Shown piece after piece: positions 17,440-26,133 of a DNA stretch of 64,000 nucleotides. The translations under genes and the position numbers were made by a program. The first letter of the stretch is position 1. Each line of letters starts with the position of its first letter. The notes under the pieces were generated by a model, which was not told where the DNA came from, did no database searches, and was given only the letters and a program-made list of their open reading frames with translations. Origin of the DNA: Paenibacillus sp. FSL K6-0276 (lineage in GTDB: Bacteria > Bacillota > Bacilli > Paenibacillales > Paenibacillaceae); assembly GCF_037977235.1 (NCBI RefSeq), contig NZ_CP150276.1:1178001-1242000 (forward strand). Direction: 5' to 3'.

Positions 17440-17481
17440 TTTACAAATTTAGTTGTCTAGAATATAATTGTCTAAGCAACT
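17440..17481 (+). promoter_or_regulatory. marR promoter and self-operator
   Basis: TTTACA (17440-17445) and TATAAT (17463-17468) are 17 bp apart. AGTTGTCTAGA (17451-17461) and TCTAAGCAACT (17471-17481) form an imperfect inverted repeat flanking the -10. TTGTCTAAGCAACT (17468-17481) nearly repeats the box at 17395, pointing to one MarR protein acting on both promoters. Confidence 0.65.
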
Positions 17482-17515
17482 ATTTAATAAGAAGATAATG
17501 AGAAGGGGTTCACTC

Positions 17516-17968
17516 ATGACGACAAAGCATAACCAATCCGAACTTTCGTTAGGATTTATGATGGGAACGACTTATCGTAAATTAAGCGCGTTATTTCAAA
17601 ATGGGCTAAAAGAGTATGATATAACACCAGAGCAATGGTCAGTCCTTTTTCAAGTAGACAGAACGGAAGGGCTAATTCAGAAGGACATCGCGGAGCGTTT
17701 GGGTAAGGATAAACCAACTACGACGAGAATTCTGGACCACTTGGAGGGGAAAGGACTGATCTATAAAAGAACCGGAGAGAATGATCGACGTTCTTTTAAG
17801 GTTTATATTACGGAAATAGGAAGAACCCTTATTAAGGAAACCTTTCCTATTGAGGGTCAGGTCACAAATGAGATTAAGAAATGTATTTCTAGTAACGAAT
17901 ATGAGCTGCTCATGGAGCTGCTTCTAAGAATAAATAGTCATATAGATCAAATAAATGATGGAGAGTAG
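17516..17968 (+). CDS. MarR family transcriptional regulator
   Basis: A 150-residue winged-helix protein with the MarR pattern: an N-terminal dimer helix, then EQWSVLFQVDRTEGLIQKDIAERLGKD (about 41-67, recognition helix) and the wing NDRRSFKVYITEIG. The start is ATG 17516 with AAGGGG upstream; the earlier in-frame ATG at 17468 lies inside the operator. It diverges from the FMN reductase gene and precedes an MFS gene by 11 nt, so it probably represses both and itself in response to a toxic ligand. Confidence 0.88.
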   Translation: MTTKHNQSELSLGFMMGTTYRKLSALFQNGLKEYDITPEQWSVLFQVDRTEGLIQKDIAERLGKDKPTTTRILDHLEGKGLIYKRTGENDRRSFKVYITEIGRTLIKETFPIEGQVTNEIKKCISSNEYELLMELLLRINSHIDQINDGE

Positions 17969-17979
17969 GAACGTAATTT

Positions 17980-19191
17980 ATGTCAGGCCAACAAGAACCG
18001 CGTACGAAACTTTGGACCAAATCTTTTATTGCTTTAACGATTAGTGCTTTATTATTATTTATGAATTTACAGATGCTGCTATCTTCATTTCCGTCTTACG
18101 TAAAAGGAGAATTTCAAGTCGGAGATATTATGGTCAGCCTAGTTACAAGCGTATTCGCATTATCTGCAATTGCCTCGCGTTTTATGACTGCTTTTCTGAT
18201 GCGGAAGGTTAGCCGTAATGTATTATTATATATTGGTTTAGCTATAGCGGTGGTTATAACCGGACTTTATGTTGTAGCAGATTCGATCGGGTCACTGCTT
18301 CTGATGCGCGTAGGTTATGGAATTGGGTTCGGGATCGGCAGTACGATTATTCCAACGATTGTATCACAGATTATTCCTAGCAAAAGAATGGGTGAAGGCA
18401 TAGGTTATTTCGGCTTATCTACCAGTCTTGCGATGTCAATTGGTCCTATGATTGGCTTAAACGTAATGAAACAATCGGGGTTCGGAACTCTGGCTATGGT
18501 CGGAACGTTCACTTTGCTTCTTGCATTTCCAGTTCTGTTCTTCTCACGCTCACTTCCAGCAGTGCCGAAAAAACGACCTGTCCCAAATTCAAGTGAATCC
18601 TCGCAACACCAGAAGGTTCCTTTTAATACACAGTTAGTATTGCCCGCAATACTGAACGTCATGTTGGCGATTACCTACGGGGGATTGCTAAGCTTTATCG
18701 CTTTGTTCGGTGAATCGGTACATTTAGAGCAAGTGGGTTTGTTCTTCTTATTTAACGCGATTACGATCATCATTATTAGACCTATTTCCGGCAGATTGTT
18801 TGATAAAAGAGGACCTGCTGCTGTTCTGATTCCCGCAGCGGTTTGTGTCGTCGCGAGCTTGACGGTACTTTCGTATACGACTTCCATGCCAATGCTCATC
18901 CTATCAGCGCTGCTATATGGACTCGGGTTTGGAGCCATCCAGCCTACTATACAGGCCTGGATGCTTCGGACCTCAACACCTGCACAATATGGTATGGCTA
19001 ACAGTATGTTTTATAACTCAACGGATCTAGGGGTAGCCGGTGGGGCTATTATTCTTGGAATAATCTCTGCGGCAACCAATTATGGGTTAATGTATCGTTA
19101 TTCTGCTGGATTCATGGTGTTGTTCCTTATGATATATATTGGGATTCAGATTACTAAGGCTAGAAATCACCCTTCAGCCTTAAGTCAATAA
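17980..19191 (+). CDS. MFS drug-efflux-type transporter
   Basis: 403 residues, about 12 membrane helices, major facilitator superfamily, DHA1-like. The motif-A-like loop is weak (MRKVSRNVLLYIGLA), and a motif-C-like GYFGLSTSLAMSIGPMIGLNV occurs near residue 145. It is co-transcribed with the MarR gene (11-nt gap), the usual layout of a regulated efflux pump. The substrate is probably a toxic aromatic or antibiotic; this is inferred from context. Confidence 0.85.
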   Translation: MSGQQEPRTKLWTKSFIALTISALLLFMNLQMLLSSFPSYVKGEFQVGDIMVSLVTSVFALSAIASRFMTAFLMRKVSRNVLLYIGLAIAVVITGLYVVADSIGSLLLMRVGYGIGFGIGSTIIPTIVSQIIPSKRMGEGIGYFGLSTSLAMSIGPMIGLNVMKQSGFGTLAMVGTFTLLLAFPVLFFSRSLPAVPKKRPVPNSSESSQHQKVPFNTQLVLPAILNVMLAITYGGLLSFIALFGESVHLEQVGLFFLFNAITIIIIRPISGRLFDKRGPAAVLIPAAVCVVASLTVLSYTTSMPMLILSALLYGLGFGAIQPTIQAWMLRTSTPAQYGMANSMFYNSTDLGVAGGAIILGIISAATNYGLMYRYSAGFMVLFLMIYIGIQITKARNHPSALSQ

Positions 19192-19201
19192 GAGATGTTT
19201 T

Positions 19202-19324
19202 CAGATTAAGCTAATCTTTAGTTACTATTCATATCGTTTTAAGCTAAGAGGGTTATAGTAATCACATAACCCCCTTAAATATAGACCTTGACCCTGCCGG
19301 ACGTTGGCAGGGTCCTTTTTTGTG
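19202..19324 (+). repeat. Tandem duplication with terminator, copy 1
   Basis: About 123 bp, some 93% identical to 19346-19469. It contains the inverted repeat AGATTA-AGC-TAATCT, a hairpin AGGGTTAT/ATAACCCCCT, and an intrinsic terminator GACCCTGCC/GGCAGGGTC followed by a T-run (19289-19320). Confidence 0.85.
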
Positions 19325-19345
19325 GATGAAGAGGGCAGAGATCGT

Positions 19346-19469
19346 CAGATTAAGCCAATCTTTATCTACTATTCATATTCTTTTAAGCTAAGAGGGTTAT
19401 AGTAATCACATAACCCCCTTATATATAGACTTTGACCCTGCCGGACGTTGGCGGGGTCCTTTTTTTGTG
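19346..19469 (+). repeat. Tandem duplication with terminator, copy 2
   Basis: Second copy, offset 144 bp from the first. The terminator keeps its stem (one pair becomes G-T) and T-run (19434-19466). Two terminators in series isolate the MFS gene from what follows. Confidence 0.85.
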
Positions 19470-19576
19470 TTCTTACGCCCTACTGAAAGCATAGGTAGTG
19501 TACAGATTTTATCCGCTAAGGACGGTATAATGAAGAAATATGGAGATGGCCAATGAAGTAGGGGAGAAGTTTTCGA

Positions 19577-20338
19577 ATGAATATGACATGGAATTTGGAT
19601 AGCTTATACCCTTCGTTTGAATCAGAGAAGTTGAGAGGGGATCGCGAGCTACTCAGTCAACATATACAAGATTTAAAGCTGTGGGCCGAGAACAATCTGA
19701 AGGGGACGAATGTTACGGTCGCTCCTGTCGAGGAATTTTTAAGACTCTACAACGATTATAAAAGCGTATATGTATGCTTATTAGCTTTTGCAGAGTTAAC
19801 GCTTAGTGCGGATAATAGCAGCGAGGAAGCCATGAATCTTGCTGATGATATTGAGAATTTGAATTCAGAGGTTACCGGGGTAGTTGTAGGTTTTAAGCGC
19901 TGGGTCAGCTCTTGTGATCATTTGGATATGCTTATCGCCAGCTCGCCTTACCTAATGGAACATCAATTCTATTTGAAGGAACTCCTGTTACAGTCTCGCT
20001 ATGAGTTGAGTGAAGAGGTCGAAGTAGCTATCACCAGAATGCAGAGCACAGGTTCCAAAGCATGGAGCAGACTCTACATGGAGAGGATTTCGAGTACACT
20101 TGCAGATATCGTGGTGGAAAGTGAAACCAGACAAGTGACCCTAGCGGAGCTAAAAAGTATGGCCTACGAGAATAATGCTGCATTAAGAAAAGTAGCTTAT
20201 GAAGCTGAGGCTGAAGCCTACAGTCGTATTGCTGATGTAGCGAAGACTATGGACGTGGATGTTCATTCCGTCGATTTCTGGAGAAATGCTTTGAAGCTGA
20301 TTGAGGATGATATAGCATTGCTTATCAACGCTATGTAG
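19577..20338 (+). pseudogene. Oligoendopeptidase F (M3) remnant with internal deletion
   Basis: 253 codons against about 590 in intact PepF-type M3 peptidases. Residues 1-215 match the N-terminal half (TWNLDSLYPSFESEKL, then a long helical region). It then jumps to HSVDFWRNALKLIEDDIALL, which looks like the extreme C-terminus (FWR...IEDDI pattern). The catalytic HExxH domain is missing, so the product cannot be a peptidase. The frame stays open, which suggests an in-frame deletion of about 1 kb. A palindrome array lies just downstream. Confidence 0.72.
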
Positions 20339-20796
20339 ATAGATTAGTCGAAGTTGTCTATATGTCATTGTAGTAAATGGAGAGCTGGATTTCAGAGTTT
20401 TAGGGAAAACCTCCCTATAATTTTGAAATTCATAGCTAACAGAAGCATATTTAGGGAAATACTCCCTATAATATGGCTGATTTTGATCATTAATAACGAT
20501 TTTGACTGATTTATAGGGAGGAATTCCCTAAAATCAATGATTTTCAGTATTTATTTGGTAATTATAGGGAGGTTTTCCCTAAAATATTTCAGCCTTGCTA
20601 TAGTCTCCACTCCATCAAACATAGGCCTGAAAAAGTTTCATTCATCGCTAATGATACATTGGTGCTCGTTAGCAGAATCTAGAGCAGACCGCCAACTTAT
20701 TCTCCAATTAATAAGTTCACTTTGGATTGCTTCTGACAGGAGAATTAGATATGATTTAAAAAATTCATTTTTAATTGTACAAAGGAGGTTGTGATT
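20339..20796. other. Intergenic stretch with palindrome array A
   Basis: The left part holds the four-palindrome array. The right part, about 20590-20780, shows no gene or clear signal apart from the ribosome site of the next gene. A weak 85-codon frame here has no coding character. Confidence 0.6.
20398..20587. repeat. Four-palindrome array A
   Basis: Four copies of a hairpin with consensus TTTTAGGGAAWWCCTCCCTATAA, stem AGGGA/TCCCT. Centres are at 20409, 20460, 20522 and 20573 (51, 62, 51 bp apart). The first two are in one orientation, the last two inverted. The DNA between units is not conserved with array B. Confidence 0.85.
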
Positions 20797-21324
20797 TTGA
20801 ATGTTCGTCTATTGAATTCTGCCGATGCGGAGATCTATCGGACCATTCGCCTACAGTCTCTACAGGAACATCCTGAAGCTTTCTTGAGCAGCTATGAAGC
20901 GGAAAAAGATATGCCGATAGAGACAACGCAGAGTAGACTGACCCTAAGCGAGGAACATTTTACGCTGGGTGGCTTTACTGAAAATGGTGAATTGGTTGGT
21001 GTGGTGACTTTTGTTCGTGAGAGCAGATCAAAGATCCGGCATAAAGGAAATGTAGTGGCCATGTATGTGGACCAGAAAGCTCGAGGACAGCGGGTAGGGT
21101 ATGCTCTAATGAAGGAACTGATCACAAGAGCAGAACAGCTTCCTGGCTTGGAGATACTCAATCTCAGCGTGGTATCCAGCAATGTTCCAGCGAAAAAACT
21201 ATACGAGTCGCTTGGATTCATCCTTTATGGGACAGAGCGAAATGCGATGAAGCTGGAGGATAGCTATCTGGATGAGGACTTTATGAGCTTGGAGCTGAAT
21301 CTATATAAAGGGAAGAATTTGTAA
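20797..21324 (+). CDS. GNAT family N-acetyltransferase
   Basis: About 175 residues. The acetyl-CoA-binding motif is VAMYVDQKARGQRVGYALMKEL (about 87-108), with the Q/RxxGxG/A core as RGQRVGYA, and the C-terminal NVPAKKLYESLGFILYG is the usual beta-bulge/helix. TTG at 20797 is preferred because AGGAGG (20783-20788) is 8 nt before it; the in-frame GTG at 20791 is too close. Acceptor unknown; a monocistronic gene. Confidence 0.85.
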   Translation: MNVRLLNSADAEIYRTIRLQSLQEHPEAFLSSYEAEKDMPIETTQSRLTLSEEHFTLGGFTENGELVGVVTFVRESRSKIRHKGNVVAMYVDQKARGQRVGYALMKELITRAEQLPGLEILNLSVVSSNVPAKKLYESLGFILYGTERNAMKLEDSYLDEDFMSLELNLYKGKNL

Positions 21325-21393
21325 GAGAGTTATAATTATTTTTCCTCAATCATATGTTGGTCTATCCGACTTGTACCAAAAGGAGTTGAAGGT

Positions 21394-22125
21394 TTGGAAA
21401 CTGCGCTTATAGGCAGCTTTGTATCAGCAATGGCTACGGTTCTTGGAGCATTTCCGATCCTGTTCGTGAAGAGGTTATCAGAGAAATGGAAGGACGTTCT
21501 CGTTGCTTTTACTGCAGGTATAATGGTATCAGCTTCTACATTTGGACTCATGCCCCAAGCGATTAAAGAGTCGGGGATTATCGCTTTAACCTTGGGCCTG
21601 ATTACAGGAGTGCTGCTGCTTGATTTAATTGAAAAAAACATCCCGCATATCGATGTGGAGAATAAACCTGGATATACCAATATGGATTCGAAGGCGCTGC
21701 TCGTTATGATCGCGCTGTTCATTCACAACATACCAGAGGGGCTTAGTACGGGATTCAGTTATGCTAGTGAACAGGCGAGTCTGGGTCCTACCGTGGCGAT
21801 AGCAATTGGTGCGCAAAATATGCCAGAAGGATTGATTCTCGCAGTCTTTCTGATGAATTCTAGAACAAGTAAGCTAAAGGCCTTGGGAATCGTTACGCTT
21901 ACCGGACTTATGGAAATGGTATCTGCGGTTATTGGGTATTTTACGGCGAGTTACCTACAGAATGTAGTGGGCTATGGTCTTGCTTTTGCAGCCGGGGCTA
22001 TGCTATTCATCGTCTACAAGGAGCTTATTCCGGAGAGTCACGGTCATGGTTATGAACGGCCTTCGACGTATTCGTTTATCTTTGGATTATTAATTATGGT
22101 GTATATTACGCAGATTTTTGGATGA
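21394..22125 (+). CDS. ZIP family metal (zinc/iron) transporter
   Basis: 243 residues with eight predicted membrane segments. HNIPEGLSTG (about 110-119) and QNMPEGLILA (about 138-147) are the two metal-pathway helices of ZIP/ZupT carriers. It moves divalent metal into the cytoplasm. TTG 21394 has AGGAG 8 nt upstream. It stands alone, ending in a bidirectional terminator. Confidence 0.88.
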   Translation: METALIGSFVSAMATVLGAFPILFVKRLSEKWKDVLVAFTAGIMVSASTFGLMPQAIKESGIIALTLGLITGVLLLDLIEKNIPHIDVENKPGYTNMDSKALLVMIALFIHNIPEGLSTGFSYASEQASLGPTVAIAIGAQNMPEGLILAVFLMNSRTSKLKALGIVTLTGLMEMVSAVIGYFTASYLQNVVGYGLAFAAGAMLFIVYKELIPESHGHGYERPSTYSFIFGLLIMVYITQIFG

Positions 22126-22130
22126 GTAGG

Positions 22131-22195
22131 AAAAAAACGGCCCATGAAGTGCCAGAGCAGCTTAAGCTGCCTGACCTCATTGGCCGTTTTTATAG
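22131..22195. terminator. Bidirectional terminator
   Basis: AAAACGGCC and GGCCGTTTT form the base and GCAGCTTAAGCTGC forms an inner hairpin. Runs of A on the left and T on the right serve both converging genes. Confidence 0.85.
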
Positions 22196-22207
22196 TTTAA
22201 TCTGGAA

Positions 22208-23200
22208 TTATCCTCGCAAAATCGTCTCGATTTGCTCCAGCTCTTCTGCGCTTAGCTCCGGTGCATTCAAGGAAGCGACTGCATCTTCAATCTGGCTCAC
22301 CTTACTTGCGCCGATCAAAGCTGAAGTGACTTTACCTCCGCGGAGTACCCAAGATAACGCTAGCTGAGACATTTTTTGTCCACGTGCTGCAGCAATCTCG
22401 TTCAGTTTGCGAACTTTGCCGATCGCCTCTTCAGTAATGGCATTCTCGGACAGGAATACACTTGGTCCAGCAGCACGAGAATCAGGAGCGATTCCGTTTA
22501 GATAGCGGTCGGTCAGAATGCCTCCTTGTAGTGGGGAGAACACAATCGAACCGATACCTTCCTCAGCCAATACATCCTGCAAGCCATCTTCAATCCAGCG
22601 AGACATCATGGAGTAGTTAGGTTGATGAATCAGGCATGGCGTTCCAAGTCGACGCAGAATTTGTGCCGCTTCGCGTGTCTGTTCAGGTCCGTAATTCGAG
22701 ATCCCTACATACAGCGCTTTACCTTGACGTACAATGAGATCCAGCGCAGCCATGGTCTCTTCAAGTGGTGTATTTGGATCTGGACGGTGGTGATAGAAAA
22801 TATCTACATAATCAAGTCCCATACGTTTCAAGCTTTGGTCTAGGCTGGAGACGAGATATTTCTTGGAGCCCCATTCGCCATAAGGGCCAGCCCACATATA
22901 ATATCCGGCCTTTGTAGAGATGACCATTTCGTCTCGATAAAGAGCCAGATCCTTCTTAAGAATTTGACCAAAGCTTTCTTCTGCGGAGCCAGCTGGCGGA
23001 CCGTAGTTATTAGCGAGATCAAAATGAGTGATTCCAAGATCGAAAGCTCTTCTTGCCATGGCGCGACCATTCTCAAATAAGTCGTTGCCGCCAAAGTTAT
23101 GCCATAGTCCTAGCGAGATCGCCGGAAGGAGGAGACCGCTTTTTCCAGTGCGGTTATATTTCATATTGTCATATCTGGTAGCGCTTGCGTTATACATCAT
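22208..23200 (-). CDS. Aldo/keto reductase (YghZ-like)
   Basis: 330 residues, TIM-barrel NADPH-dependent reductase. FDLANNYGPPAGSAEESFG (about 60-78) contains the catalytic Asp and Tyr, and ISTKAG (about 95) the Lys. The YHHRPDPNTPLEETM segment and the GSAEESFG loop place it with YghZ/Gpr, which reduces L-glyceraldehyde 3-phosphate and methylglyoxal. GGAGG precedes two adjacent ATG codons (23200, 23197). It sits next to an AraC regulator on the same strand. Confidence 0.9.
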   Translation of the reverse strand: MMYNASATRYDNMKYNRTGKSGLLLPAISLGLWHNFGGNDLFENGRAMARRAFDLGITHFDLANNYGPPAGSAEESFGQILKKDLALYRDEMVISTKAGYYMWAGPYGEWGSKKYLVSSLDQSLKRMGLDYVDIFYHHRPDPNTPLEETMAALDLIVRQGKALYVGISNYGPEQTREAAQILRRLGTPCLIHQPNYSMMSRWIEDGLQDVLAEEGIGSIVFSPLQGGILTDRYLNGIAPDSRAAGPSVFLSENAITEEAIGKVRKLNEIAAARGQKMSQLALSWVLRGGKVTSALIGASKVSQIEDAVASLNAPELSAEELEQIETILRG

Positions 23201-23291
23201 TATTTCCTCCTAAAAAGACTTATTTCTGATTACGTTACGTCCTTATTGTAGCGAAAGATCCCGGACAAACGTATGTCAGCAAGGAAGAAGT

Positions 23292-24155
23292 TTATAGCAC
23301 AATGTCATTTTCGAGATGACGGACACGGTATTCTTTTGGAGAACAACCTTTCACCTTCTTAAACATTCGTGAAAAGAGTAAGGGGTCCTGATAGCCGACG
23401 GAACGCGAGATCTCACCGATGGTACAAAGGGTCTCTGTCAGAAGCTCGCATGCTTTGGCGACTCGGTAATTTAATAAATACTGTTGCGGTGGCATACCAA
23501 TGGTCCGCTTGAATAAGGAAGATAAATATTTGCGATCCAGCTTGAGAGAAGAAGATAACATCTCCACCGAAATATTCTCACAATAATGCGTATGCAAAAA
23601 GTGCAGGCTTTGCTCGACGTAAATACTCTTTTGACGTGGTAAAGGAAGTACATCCGTAACAGCCGGCACCGCTTGAAGCAAGAGGGAGAAGAAATCATAC
23701 ATAATCGCTTTCAGCGGCAGGTCAAGACAATCCGAAGTGTCGGCTGCTTGTGTCAGGCGCTTGTAGAGATTAGGCATAAGCTGTTCATCCATCGGGAAGA
23801 TCGGCTGCTCAGGCGACAAGGAAGTTTTGGATAAAATATATTCCACTTGTTCTCCGGTAAAAGCTACCCAGGAATAGGTCCAGGGATTCGATAGGTCTGC
23901 TGCATAAGAAGTAACGATATGAGGGTAGGTAAGAAAAGCTTGTCCCGCTTGTAGAATATGGGTCTGTTCACCCACAGATACCTTGCCTGCTCCCTCATGA
24001 ATGAAATGTATTTTGTATACGTCACGAACCCCGGGTCCGAAATAATGTCCGGGAAGACAATGCTCCCGCCCCCAATAATGGAGATGCAGATCGGGATTGC
24101 TCCTGTAGGGCCGCTCAGAATTGTAATTGAAAATCGCCATGAATGCTTCAGTCAC
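23292..24155 (-). CDS. AraC family transcriptional regulator
   Basis: 287 residues. The N-terminal cupin-like ligand domain has HYWGREHCLPGHYFGPG then YKIHFIHEGAGKVSVG. The C-terminal double helix-turn-helix (about 185-280) ends with the typical GYQDPLLFSRMFKKVKGCSPKEYR. Such proteins sense sugars. The start is uncertain: GTG 24155 or the ATG five codons later, neither with a strong ribosome site. It may control the adjacent reductase gene. Confidence 0.88.
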   Translation of the reverse strand: MTEAFMAIFNYNSERPYRSNPDLHLHYWGREHCLPGHYFGPGVRDVYKIHFIHEGAGKVSVGEQTHILQAGQAFLTYPHIVTSYAADLSNPWTYSWVAFTGEQVEYILSKTSLSPEQPIFPMDEQLMPNLYKRLTQAADTSDCLDLPLKAIMYDFFSLLLQAVPAVTDVLPLPRQKSIYVEQSLHFLHTHYCENISVEMLSSSLKLDRKYLSSLFKRTIGMPPQQYLLNYRVAKACELLTETLCTIGEISRSVGYQDPLLFSRMFKKVKGCSPKEYRVRHLENDIVL

Positions 24156-24342
24156 TTTCTTTTATAGAGTTAATCAAGGGTGATTTTACCCGCTGTCTTC
24201 TATTATACAGCATATTTTAGAAGGAATATTAACTCAGAATTGTTAGCAAATTCAAAGATCTTAGTTTATCCCTGTCCAGTTTGGTTAAGTAAGCTATGAA
24301 GCTGAACGTATGAGCTAACTACATCAATAGGAGGTAATGGAG

Positions 24343-25011
24343 TTGAATAAGAGAATAGTGGGTGTCTTTGCCGCCGAATACGAGGCTTCGAGAGCTATTG
24401 AAGAATTGAAGCGTCAAGGTTGCAGAACGGAGGACATTTCGATTATCGCGAGAAATAAAGAGCATGCGGATACGCTTCGAGACGAATCAGGTACCCAAGT
24501 ACCGGAAGGTATGGCTACTGGTGCGGCGACTGGTGGTCTGCTGGGTGGAGTGACAGGGCTCTTGATGGGGATTGGCGCTTTGGCCATTCCTGGCATAGGA
24601 CCGATTATTGCAGTTGGACCTCTTACGGCAACACTGGCTGGAGCGGCGATAGGTGCTGGCAGCAGCGGTTTGGTCGGCGGGCTTATTGGTCTTGGAGTTC
24701 CTGAGGCGGAAGCAGAGAGTTACAATAACTACGTGGACGTAGGACATATTCTTGTAATGGTGGATGTGGAGGGCGAGCAGAAGGAGGAAGAAGTGAAGCG
24801 GATCTTCATACAGTACAATAGTCTGAACGCGGAGCGTTTTGAGGATATTGCTAAAATAAATACAGCTGAGAATCGAAATTATGATGGTAGTGTAAAGGAA
24901 AGCGATGCGCTCCGGGCAGCTGATCAACAAGAGGCGAGAAATCTAGCTCAAGCTACCGGAACCTTGGATGCCATGGATACCTTAGCGAGTGAGCGTATTA
25001 GAAATAAATAA
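24343..25011 (+). CDS. General stress protein, YflT/GS17M family
   Basis: About 222 residues. The N-terminal domain (VGVFAAEYEASRAIEELKRQ) is the heat-induced YflT domain. A glycine-rich hydrophobic stretch (about 50-110, GAATGGLLGGVTGLLMGIG and further) could insert in or bind membrane, and an acidic C-terminal half follows. TTG 24343 fits best, because GGAGGT ends at 24335; the ATG at 24337 is one base from it. Function in B. subtilis is a general stress response of unknown mechanism. Confidence 0.8.
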   Translation: MNKRIVGVFAAEYEASRAIEELKRQGCRTEDISIIARNKEHADTLRDESGTQVPEGMATGAATGGLLGGVTGLLMGIGALAIPGIGPIIAVGPLTATLAGAAIGAGSSGLVGGLIGLGVPEAEAESYNNYVDVGHILVMVDVEGEQKEEEVKRIFIQYNSLNAERFEDIAKINTAENRNYDGSVKESDALRAADQQEARNLAQATGTLDAMDTLASERIRNK

Positions 25012-25032
25012 GTAAAGATTAGCTATATCGTA

Positions 25033-25087
25033 AAAAAACAGACTATTTCACTAGCCATGGGTGAGCTGGTGAGATAGCCTGTTTTTT
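25033..25087. terminator. Bidirectional terminator
   Basis: AAAAAACAG and CTGTTTTTT form the base of a long stem that continues through CTAT/ATAG and TCAC/GTGA. It serves both converging genes. Confidence 0.85.
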
Positions 25088-25093
25088 GTGATT

Positions 25094-26089
25094 TTATAAA
25101 GAGGCAACATTCTGTCTAACGGTCTGTCCATCCGGTATTTCTTTGCCAGGAAGGAAATGAATGCTGCGGATGTAGCGGATCGTTCGGCTCTGTGCCCGCA
25201 TGATGACCGAATGCGTCTCGGCGCGTTCTTTGCCGATAAAACGAACACCGTTCAGGAATTCACCTGAGGTTACACCGGTAGCGGCAAAGAGTACGTCGCC
25301 CGTGCCAACCATGTCCTCCATGTACAGCACTCGCGTAGGATTGGCAATTCCCATGCGCACACAGCGCTGCTGCTCCAGAGGTCCATCAGGAAGTAGTCGG
25401 CCTTGCATTTCTCCGCCAAGACATTTCAGTGCAGCTGCGGCAAGGACGCCTTCAGGTGCTCCGCCGGAGCCCATGTACAAATCGACATCGCTATCCGGCA
25501 GGGCTGCCGCAATAGCGCCAGCTACATCTCCGTGACCGAGCAGCTTAATCCGTACACCCGCTTCTCGAAGGCTATGAATGAGCTGCTCATGCCGTTTGCG
25601 GTCAAGTACCATTACGGTTAGCTCGGAGAGGGACTTGCCGCTGAAGAGGCATGCTTTCTGGAGAGTGACCTCTACAGGGTCTTCAAGACTAAGCTTCCCG
25701 GCAAGCTCAGGACCGCAAGCGAGTTTCTCCATATAAATGTCTGGAGCATGCAGCAGGCTGCCCTTATCTGCTATGGCAATCACGGATTGGGCATTGTGCA
25801 GACCACAGGCTACCACTTCGGTGCCTTCCAGAGGATCGACGGCTACATCAACAGAAGGCCCCTTTTGATTCCCGACTTTCTCGCCAATATAGAGCATTGG
25901 CGCATCATCCATCTCTCCTTCACCAATGACGACGGTTCCGTCGATGGAGACCGAGTCAAACATGGAGCGGATGGCAGTCGTGGCTGCATCATCTGCCGCA
26001 TTTTTATCTCCTCGCCCGATCCAGCGAGCTGAGGATAATGCACCTAGTTCAGTTACCCGTACAATCTCAAGAGCCAGTTCGCGATCCAT
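25094..26089 (-). CDS. glpX: Fructose-1,6-bisphosphatase class II
   Basis: 331 residues, GlpX family. The metal/phosphate sites GEGEMDDAPMLYIGE (about 56-70), VDPLEGT (about 83-89) and GSGGAPEGVLAAAAL (about 186-200) are all present. It hydrolyses fructose 1,6-bisphosphate in gluconeogenesis. It lies third after ccpN and ppsR on the same strand, so expression is probably tied to the gluconeogenic switch those genes govern. Confidence 0.94.
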   Translation of the reverse strand: MDRELALEIVRVTELGALSSARWIGRGDKNAADDAATTAIRSMFDSVSIDGTVVIGEGEMDDAPMLYIGEKVGNQKGPSVDVAVDPLEGTEVVACGLHNAQSVIAIADKGSLLHAPDIYMEKLACGPELAGKLSLEDPVEVTLQKACLFSGKSLSELTVMVLDRKRHEQLIHSLREAGVRIKLLGHGDVAGAIAAALPDSDVDLYMGSGGAPEGVLAAAALKCLGGEMQGRLLPDGPLEQQRCVRMGIANPTRVLYMEDMVGTGDVLFAATGVTSGEFLNGVRFIGKERAETHSVIMRAQSRTIRYIRSIHFLPGKEIPDGQTVRQNVASL

Positions 26090-26133
26090 TCTAATTCCCT
26101 CCAGTGCAGTCCGTATATTTTATAATCCGAATG

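Larger units (their letters stand above)
19192..19576. other. Intergenic stretch filled by a tandem duplication
   Basis: Besides the two repeat copies at 19202 and 19346 it holds the leader of the following gene fragment (GGGGAG near 19561). No further gene seen. Confidence 0.6.

Noticed and set aside
20398-20587. Palindrome array considered as a CRISPR array
   Set aside because: Only four units, each of about 23 bp, in two opposite orientations and with mismatches; no cas genes in the window and no constant direct repeat.
20537-20794. 85-codon plus-strand frame ahead of the GNAT gene
   Set aside because: Begins inside palindrome array A and has no ribosome site or recognisable domain.
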